Source: Spironucleus salmonicida
Taxonomy: Eukaryota > Fornicata > Diplomonadida > Hexamitidae
Reading direction: 5' to 3'
NCBI GenBank assembly: GCA_000497125.2
Contig: CM035319.1
Location: 922,001-986,000, forward strand
DNA: 64,000 nucleotides
The notes below the pieces were generated by a model. It made no database searches, had not been told where the DNA came from, and saw nothing but the letters and a program-made list of their open reading frames with translations. Every line of letters starts with the position of its first letter. The first letter of the stretch is position 1. This document shows positions 56,539-64,000 of the stretch, in pieces. The translations under genes and the position numbers were made by a program.

Positions 56539-59008
56539 ATGCATGCGGCGCTGTCTGTGCTGGTGCTCTATGCCGTCTTCACCTCCCTCATCGCAGGGCT
56601 GAAGTGCTTCATGCTAGGGCCAGCCGAGAACCAGCAGTCTCACAGCGGGCGCTTTTCCTGCTGGCGTCCGTGCTCGCCGCGCTCCAGTTGCTTGGCGCCA
56701 AGGCGAAGGTCGCCAGAGCCGTCCCGACGTGCGTGGTGCTCTACCTCGCGGTGCTCTTCATGGTGGTCTGCATCTACGACACCGAGCTGGGGCGCGAGAT
56801 GCAGGGCATCGCCAGCTTCTCGCTGTTCAAGAGCTACATCCTCGGCGTGCCGACCCTGTTCCCCAGCACGCTGCTAGTCGCGGGCGAGAAGACCTCCTCC
56901 AACACGCTCGCCACGCTTCTGCTGGCCATCGGAAGGGACATCATCCACTGGGTGCTGCTGTCGTCGATCGTCATCGGCTCGGTCGGGCTGGCGCTCCTGC
57001 TGGTGCTGATCGGACGGAAGCACATAGTATCCTCGTTTCTGGTCCGGCCAGCTGCCCCGCACAACTTTGTGCTGCAGGCCGTCAGCGCCGGGCTCGGGAG
57101 CGAGATGGACATGCAGACCGCCAAGATATCCTCGGCAACGCGGAGAGTCCGACGGGCGGCCGGCCCTGTTGGGGCCCTGCTCTCCCTCGTAGCGGTCGCA
57201 CTATTCGCCTCCTTCATCGCCTTCCCCTACGGGCAGCTGGCCGAGGCGGCGCCAGGGCACTGGAACATGCTCAAGTCGCTGACGCGCTACCACCTGCCGG
57301 AGGCGAGGCTGCAGGCGTTGATCCGGGACGAGCGCCAGAGCGTTGAGCTGCCGCCGGGCCTGTTCTACATCGACAACCGCGACAGCGTCCAGTTCCCGTT
57401 CGTGGTGGGGGACGAGGCGAGCTACTGCCAGTTCAACCAGTGCGAGGCCCGGCGCCCCAAGGCAGGGAGCAGCCGGGAGAGATGCCGAACGTCTACATGG
57501 TCATCATCGAGTCCCTGTCGGCAGTCCCCCTGCTGGTCGCGAACAACACCTTCTCCGAAACGCTTATGCCCACGCTGCACGGCCTCCAGCAGAGCGGGAC
57601 GACAGAGCTCACGCTCTCCACGCTGTCGCTGCCCACGATCAACGGCTGGTACGCACTTATGACCGGCGAGCTCCCCCTGCAGTACGGCGCGGCAATGACG
57701 CAGCTGCGGAACCACGCGCACGACTCGCTGACGGGCATGTTCAGGCGGATGGCCTACTCCACCCACTACACGTCCCCGTCGCCCCCGGAGTTCGACGGCA
57801 AGCAGAACATTCTGTACAGCCACTTCGACACGGCGCAGTACTACTTCCCCCGGAAGGGGTACCTGCCCGACCTGCCGCCGCCCAACTCGTGGGTGTGCGA
57901 CCGTATCACCACCCGCCAGTTCATCGACCAGATGTCGGTTGCGGCGCGGCCGGCCTTCGGGGTCGTGATGACGGTGGACACGCACACCCCATTCACGGGC
58001 TACGACCAGCCGAAGTTCTACGACAACGCCATCGAGAATGACTACCAGCGCGTCGCGAACTACGCGGACCGGCAGCTGGGCGACCTCGTGGTCCACCTGC
58101 GCCTAAACGACCCCCACTCCCTGCTGGTGGTGGTGGGCGACCATGGGCCCCGGGAGCGGCCCGTGATCTCGGAGTTCCCCCAGTGGGACGGCGACTGCGC
58201 GCGGCGGGTGTTCAGCGACGCGTACTTCACCACCACCGGCGTCGTGGCCTACCTGGGGCAGGACGAGCGGCTCAGGGCGGAGTTCAACCAGGGGAGGACG
58301 CACACGCGGGCCATCGACACGAACGCCTTCGTGCACGACATCGTGTGGCGGCTGAGCCGGTTCGGCGGGAAGCGGTACATCTCCAACCGGGTCCCGCAGA
58401 GCGTCTCCTTCACGCCGCGCATCATCGAGGTCAGACAGGAGCAGCAGATATTCAGGGGCTACCTCCGCGAACAAACCTCCTTCGTGGACTTCAACGAGAC
58501 CATCACCTGCTAGTTCGCCAGCGCACCGAGGCCTGCGCTGAGCTACCGGGGAAAGATCCAGCTGCACAATGCCGTCTCCGCCAAGAACCGCCAGTGGCAC
58601 GCCGACTTCGACTGCGCCGCCGAGCGGTGCGCTTTCCCCGTCGCGGAGGCAAACTTCGAGAACGAGTCGGGCGTGTTTTGGATTGGCTTCGTGCTGGCCC
58701 CCGTCGTGGTGGGCCTGCTTGCGTTCTGTGTGAGCCTGGTCGTGCAAAGGCGCCTCAAGGCGGGCAAATCATCCAGGCGCTGCGAGGCGCTAGAGTAGCG
58801 GTGTCCCCACTTACCAGCAGCGCTGCCGTATAGTTAGTGGAGGACGTGGTTAGTCTTTGTAAACAACCATTACCGGACCTAAGCTGGGCGCAAACAAGCA
58901 CGGCCGCGTCTTTTATTGCTAGGAAGTGGCGATATTGGGTTCGCCAACTTACCATTCGGAACTGAGGCGCGCAGGCAAACGCTATTGCCGCAGCAGGCGA
59001 GAGACTGA
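56539..59008 (+). pseudogene. Sulfatase/LTA-synthase-like gene, decayed copy (right arm)
   Basis: Mirror of 35140-37609. It shares the 36-bp loss, the one-base loss just after it and the TGA-to-TCA change. It has its own one-base loss in a C run at 57448-57450 (CCC versus CCCC), but keeps the five-base run that is short in the left arm. Read-through would end at TGA 59006-59008. Catalytic motifs remain in the third frame segment (57440 onward). Confidence 0.82.
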
Positions 59009-59526
59009 GCATTTTAGATTCTATATTTTACAGTTGTACAGAGCACCGGCGTTTCCGAACTTTCGAAATTTTCCACTCCTCTGATTAGCAGCGCCTCTTT
59101 GTCACGAAATTGTGCAATTTGAGGGTCTCGCAGCCGTTATAGCATTCGCAAAGTTTAGCATGCAACTGACATAACGATATATCCGGAAGCGAAAGCAAAA
59201 TTTCGACTTTCAACGGCGAAGATTCGGGTGCTTTTCCGGCGTTAAACCACGACCTAGAAATAGAAAATGCTATAATAGTACTGTAAATTCAAGTTTAGAT
59301 ATATTGTTATATCAGTTTGCTTTCGCCACTTGATGTTTCTCCGCGGTTTATAGTTCCATCTAGTATACAACGAATACTAAAACTTCGCTCCACGATTCTA
59401 GAGCTGCCTCCGAATTTCTAGTTACCAAATTTTTCAATGTGCTAATCGTCATTATATCACTTCATCTGGTGTTCTTATAAGTTAGTTTTCTCATTTTCCT
59501 GCTGTTATCTCGACTCGCTACTCCGC

Positions 59527-62500
59527 TCAGTCCACAATCGCCACCTGGCTCCCGTTTTCGCCCTACATCAGCCCCTGGTCTACAAACCTCGCCTTCCTGC
59601 TCCCGTTCTTACGCAGACACCATATGCTAATCGCTGCCATGGCCACAATTCCAATTCCAACGCCAATTACCACTCCAGCTATTTTTCCAGCTCCAAAGCT
59701 TCCGTTTACCGCCTCGCAGGCTCCGTTTTTGAGCTCGAAGCCCTCGCCGCAGCCCTCGCAGTTCACGCCAACGAAATTCTCAGCGCAGGAGCACATTCGG
59801 TCTCCCGACAGGCCGCCAGCACAGACGCCGTTGCCGCTGCACTCGAGCTGCGTGCCACAGGACGCACTTTGGCAGGAGCCTCCGTTGAACTGCCTCATGC
59901 CCGGGCCACAGTCAGTCTCGCAAGTCGCCCCCGTAAACTAAGCCATGCAAGATGCGCAAGAAACTGCGCTGAACAAGTCAGCCTGCTCGCACTTCGCGCA
60001 ATTCTCTATAGCGGACTCGCAGCTGCCGCATTTTCCGTTAAAAAGGAACGGGAAATCGGATTTAATGTCACATTTAGTGCAGATGCCCGGCGCGCGCATT
60101 TCGCAGTCCGTACAGTGGCCCTCGCAGCACTCGGTCTGTGTAAAGTTGAGCCGGTACCCGACGGCGCAGAACGCGCATGCGGGAGGGCGCCCGGTAGTGC
60201 AGGCGACGCATTTTAAGATTTTGTATCCGTTGCAGGTCTTGCCCTTCCCGGAATGGATCTCGCAGTTCGGGCCACTGGCGTCCTTCTTGCAGGTGCATTT
60301 TAGGTCGCCCCCAGCAGCTAAGCAAGCGGACTGGCCCTGGCACGGAAGCGCCGAAAGGCAGGAAATCGGCTGGCAGCCGGAGACGCCGTACTGGACGGTC
60401 CCTAGCGCGCAGGTGTCCGTGCAGGAGGCGCCCGTGAACCCCACGGCACACTTTGCGCACGCGAGCGGGGAGGCGGCGGCACACTCGGCGCAGTTCGGGA
60501 ACTTTTGCGCGCAGCTGACACAGGTGCTGCTTTCCAGCGAAAAGCTGCCGTAGCAGGACGTGCAGACCTGCTTGCTTGCGGTGCAGGTTTTGCATGGCTC
60601 TGCGCAGTTGTTCTCGCAGTTAATTCCACTATAATTTTTGGCGCAGCTGCAGGACTTATTCCCAGAAGCGTCCTGCGCGCAGGTTCCACTCCCGGAGCAG
60701 CCGGTTTCGCACGTTTCAGGCTGGCAGTGCTCTTACAGGTACTGCACGAAGCCGGGCTCGCAGGATTTTTCGCAGCTCTGGCCCGTGAACGGAGGCTTGC
60801 AGCGCGCGCAGAAGAAGCTCGCAGGCGCGCCGGAGCACCCCGAGGCGCAGTTCGGCAGCGCCTCAGCGCACGTTTTGGGGGCGCAGAGCCCCCCTTTCGG
60901 CGTGTAGTCCAAATCGCAATCCTGGCACGCTCCGTGGTCGTGGAGCGTGCACAGCTGGCAGTTCGCTACGTCGCACCGCGGCCGCAGCTCGCAATTCGTG
61001 CCCCCCACGCCGCGTACGCACTCGCAGGCCATGTTGCTGCCCTTCGGAACGCAAGCGCCCTCCCCTGTGCAGGGCGCGTGCTCCTTGCACGTCGCCGGCT
61101 GGCAGAAGCGCCCGTTGAACTGGCGCTCCCCGGGGGCGCATTTGAGGTCGCACTGCGCGCCAGTGAACGGGGCGGCGCACGCTTCGCAGGTCACTTTGTT
61201 CAGAAAGCCCAGCTAGCTGCAGAGCTAGCACTGCGCGTAAACCTCCGTGCACGTTTTGCAGGCGCCGCCGTCGTAAAACGGCTTCGCGCTGCCCTTGTCG
61301 CAGCCGAAGCAGACATCCGGGGCATTGCTCTCGCAGCCGCGGCAGCCGCGCGCGCAGCACTGCAGCGCGTCGCTCGACAGGCTCGCGCCCATGAAGCACT
61401 CGGCGCACGTCAGCCCGCTGGTGCATTTCGTGCAGTTTTTGATCTCGGGGCCGCTGCCGCACCTTTTGCCAGCGCGCAGCGTCCCGCAGTCGGGGCCAGC
61501 CGTGGTGCTACTGCACTGGCAGAGGAAGTCGCTTCCAGCTAGCTGGCAGGTGCCGTTCCCGTTGCACGGAACCGCAGTCTCGCAGGAGGCGCTTTGGCAG
61601 AACTCGGTCTTGTAACGCAGCTGCCCCGCGGGGCACTCCCAGTCGCACGATGCGCCGGTGAAGCCGTCCGCGCACGCCACGCACTTGATGTGCAGGTCCG
61701 GGAGTTGCTGCGCGCAGCCGATGCAGTTTGGCACCTGGCTGCAGGCAACACACTTCATGTCTACCAAATATTTCTGGTCAGGGCAGCTGGTACAGTTGGC
61801 AGGGGTGCTTTCGACGCAGCTCGCGCAGCTCTAGTCGCAGCGGAACTCGCAGCTCCGCCCCGCGAAGCCATGCTTGCAGCCGCAGACGTTATTCCCAACC
61901 TCGTCGACCGCGCAGGTTCCATTCCCGGAGCAGGGTAAATTCGTCGCGCACGAGATGTTCCCACACGCGTCCTCCCCGAACTGCACGTAGCCGTTCTCGC
62001 AGCGCGCCTTGCAGTCCTTCCCCGTGAATTCTTGTCCGCAAATAGTGCAGCTGAACGCCGGAAACTCACCATCGCAAATCTCGCAATTTTTAATCAAATC
62101 CTCACACTCCATTTCCGCACAGCCGGGCCCAACCAGCTTGAAATTCGGCCTGCAAACGCCGCAAACGCCTTCCGAAGCGCAGGACTCGCAGTTTTCGACC
62201 TCGCAAGCCGGCCCGTTCAGCTCGCAATTCGCGCCCGCGAAGCCCGCCTCGCAGGTGCAGATCTGCCCTCCTGACGCCTCAACGCAGCTGCCGCGGCCGC
62301 TGCATTTTGATGGCTATTAGCACGTCGCCGGCGCGCAGAAATCGACGTTGAACTGCGCGTAGCCCGGGCCGCACTCGGCGTCGCAGGACGCGCCCCGGAG
62401 GCGGTCGCGGCAGCGCGTGCAGCGCGCGGGGCCGTTCCCGGGCTGCGCGCACAGCAGGCAGCCGTCGATCGCGTCCGCGCAGGCGATGCAGGCGCTGTTT

Positions 62501-63102
62501 TTGAGCACCGGCCGCTCCGAATCCGCGTCGCAGGCGGTGCAGAGAGAGGGCGGGAATGGCGTTGCAGCCGAAAAGTCGCCCTGCGTGGCCGCGCAGGTCT
62601 TGCAGCTGTTGTTGCAGCAGCCGGATGCTGGATTTGCGCTTTGCGTTCCCGGAATGCAGTCCGCGCAGCCTGTGCTGCTGCATTTGGCGCAGACGGGGAC
62701 GATTCCGCCCTTGCATCTGAGGCCCAGCACGCGCCGGTCGCAGTTCGGGCCTGTAAAGTGCCGTGCAGCGGATTTGTCCGCGCGGCAGATGCAGGAAATG
62801 TCGCCGTTTGCGTCCGGAACGCTCGGCTCGCCGTACTTTCCGCCGGAGCAGGCGAGCTTGAGGTCTTTCAGGTACGGGAAGGCTACCGAGAACGGCTGGC
62901 AGTTGCTTTCGTTCAGCTGCACCATTTCCGGGCCGCAGTCTCGCTCGCACGTCGCACCCGTGAAGGGCGCTTTGCAGGTTATGCAGGCGATCGTTGTTGG
63001 GGTTGCCTGGGTGCAGGTACGGCAGTTGGGTATAACTTCCTAGCAGGCGACGCAGGTTCCCGCGTTGTTGAGGGGTTTAAGGGATGTGGGGTCGCAGGTC
63101 AT
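59527..63102 (-). CDS. Cysteine-rich EGF-like membrane protein B, right copy, 1191 aa
   Basis: Mirror copy of 31046-34621, intact in one frame from ATG 63102 to TGA 59527-59529. At 61213-61215 the codon is TAG where the left copy has CAG (32933-32935), a change that is silent only if TAG is Gln. The tail and membrane span are as in the left copy. Confidence 0.87.
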
Positions 63103-63478
63103 TTTTAAATTGAGAATCTGGGAAATTAGAGGTTTTAAGTTATGAATGATATGAATTTTAGGTTTTATTTTGGAAAGGTCAGATGTTGTAAATGTGGAAA
63201 ATTGTGGTTTTACTCTAAGAATGGCTAGGTGGTGGAGAATAGGTTTAATTAGAAAGTAATTGTCGCGGATAATTTTAATTGTAATTTTTTATGAAAGAAT
63301 ATCTAATTAAATATCTTAAAATACTTAAAAATGTGTAATCCTCGAGAGAAAGAATCTTGCTAAGAATTTATTTAAAATAAAATATTGCATATTGCATTAT
63401 TATATAAATAAAACACAAACTAAATTAGTTTTTTAATTGTAATAATGGTAAATATGTAATGTTAACATATAATGTGTT

Positions 63479-63778
63479 TTAAATACAATAAATTTTATTA
63501 TTGGTGTTATGGCAAATTGGTTTATACAAGATATATTTTGTTTTAAAAATTGAGTTATAAGTAATTATTATTCTGTAATAATTATATTGCAAAAATTGAT
63601 TATATAGTTCAATAGGTAACGTTGTGTAAAAATATTGATATGTCTTATATTGAGAAAATAGATAAACTATATATAGTATCTTACTTACTTTAGAAGTATA
63701 TGCTATTATTTTATTAGCATTGCTGATGTTTAATTCAGCGATATCTAATGTAAATCGTCTCTTTAGGTGATGAAGCAA
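63479..63778 (-). CDS. Hypothetical ORF, right copy
   Basis: Mirror of 30370-30669 with one visible residue change (His for Gln in PICxNTN). The frame is open further on both sides. No family is recognised. Confidence 0.35.
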   Translation of the reverse strand: MLHHLKRRFTLDIAELNISNANKIIAYTSKVSKILYIVYLFSQYKTYQYFYTTLPIELYNQFLQYNYYRIIITYNSIFKTKYILYKPICHNTNNKIYCI

Positions 63779-64000
63779 GATAGCGTGCTTAATAATATTT
63801 AGTAAACATTTTACTGCAATTATTTCATCTAAAATAGGCCTCCTAGCGCGCTATAAGTTAATTTTTACGTTTACCTTATTAAACTAACCAGCAAGTTGAT
63901 ACTATATGGCCTTTAGGAGCAAATTTTATAATAAATAAAGTCTATGCAAAAATAGTGATAATAATAAATTATTATCTAAATGCAGTTTTGATTTTAATAA

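Larger units (their letters stand above)
50171..64000. repeat. Giant inverted repeat, right arm (at least 13.8 kb)
   Basis: Reverse complement of 30148-43978 with rare differences; it runs off the window end. All genes of the left arm are present in mirrored order and strand. Confidence 0.95.

Noticed and set aside
1-64000. Bacterial or phage origin
   Set aside because: Alpha-adaptin, Myb repeats, EGF-like repeats and TAR=Gln indicate a eukaryote; no operon or ribosome-binding-site pattern is seen.
1-64000. Ciliate host
   Set aside because: Not excluded, because many ciliates share this code, but intron-free genes and CxxC-rich type I proteins with short basic tails fit a hexamitid diplomonad better.
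1-64000. tRNA and rRNA genes
   Set aside because: No cloverleaf-like or rRNA-like sequence was recognised by eye; a covariance-model search would be needed.

Overview
The window reads best as nuclear DNA of a protist that uses TAA and TAG as glutamine codons and TGA as the only stop. Every credible gene needs this reading. Examples are an alpha-adaptin-like gene with seven in-frame TAA/TAG codons, four families of cysteine-rich membrane proteins, and all genes of an AT-rich virus-like element. The reassigned code, intron-less genes, very short leaders and CxxC-rich surface-type proteins with one C-terminal membrane span point to a hexamitid diplomonad (Hexamita, Spironucleus or Trepomonas type). 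A ciliate is the main alternative. Two base compositions alternate: GC-rich host genes and very AT-rich intergenic or element DNA.

Layout. 1-1138 holds nothing I can support. 1139-4175 is an intact copy of a block carrying a multi-span sulfatase/LTA-synthase-like gene. 5035-8304 is a 1089-aa cysteine-rich membrane protein (CRMP-A). 8305-11396 is AT-rich with a possible reverse transcriptase relic. 11397-29101 is a 17.7-kb element with 1.26-kb terminal inverted repeats. It encodes a primase-SF3 helicase, an A32-like packaging ATPase, an SF2 helicase of the large-DNA-virus type, a FEN1-like nuclease, three beta-helix-like proteins, several unknowns and a coiled-coil gene inside each TIR, and carries about 1.5 kb of AT microsatellite. 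It resembles Polinton-like or virophage-like elements, but I see no DNA polymerase B, integrase or recognisable capsid gene.

30148-64000 is a giant inverted repeat with arms of at least 13.8 kb around a 6.2-kb spacer (43979-50170). Each arm carries, from outside in: CRMP-B (1191 aa), a decayed sulfatase-like copy, a Myb-like gene, a coiled-coil gene, CRMP-C (670 aa), a small CRMP-D, a four-span membrane protein and a truncated gene. The spacer holds a third copy of the CRMP-B 3' half, the alpha-adaptin-like gene, AT-rich DNA and a truncated copy of the CRMP-A 5' end.

Together the host part looks like a variant surface-protein locus evolving by segmental duplication, gene conversion and decay. 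The AT-rich part looks like an integrated, partly decayed DNA-virus-like element that uses the host's altered code. Several single-base frameshifts lie in homopolymers and could be either true decay or sequencing error.
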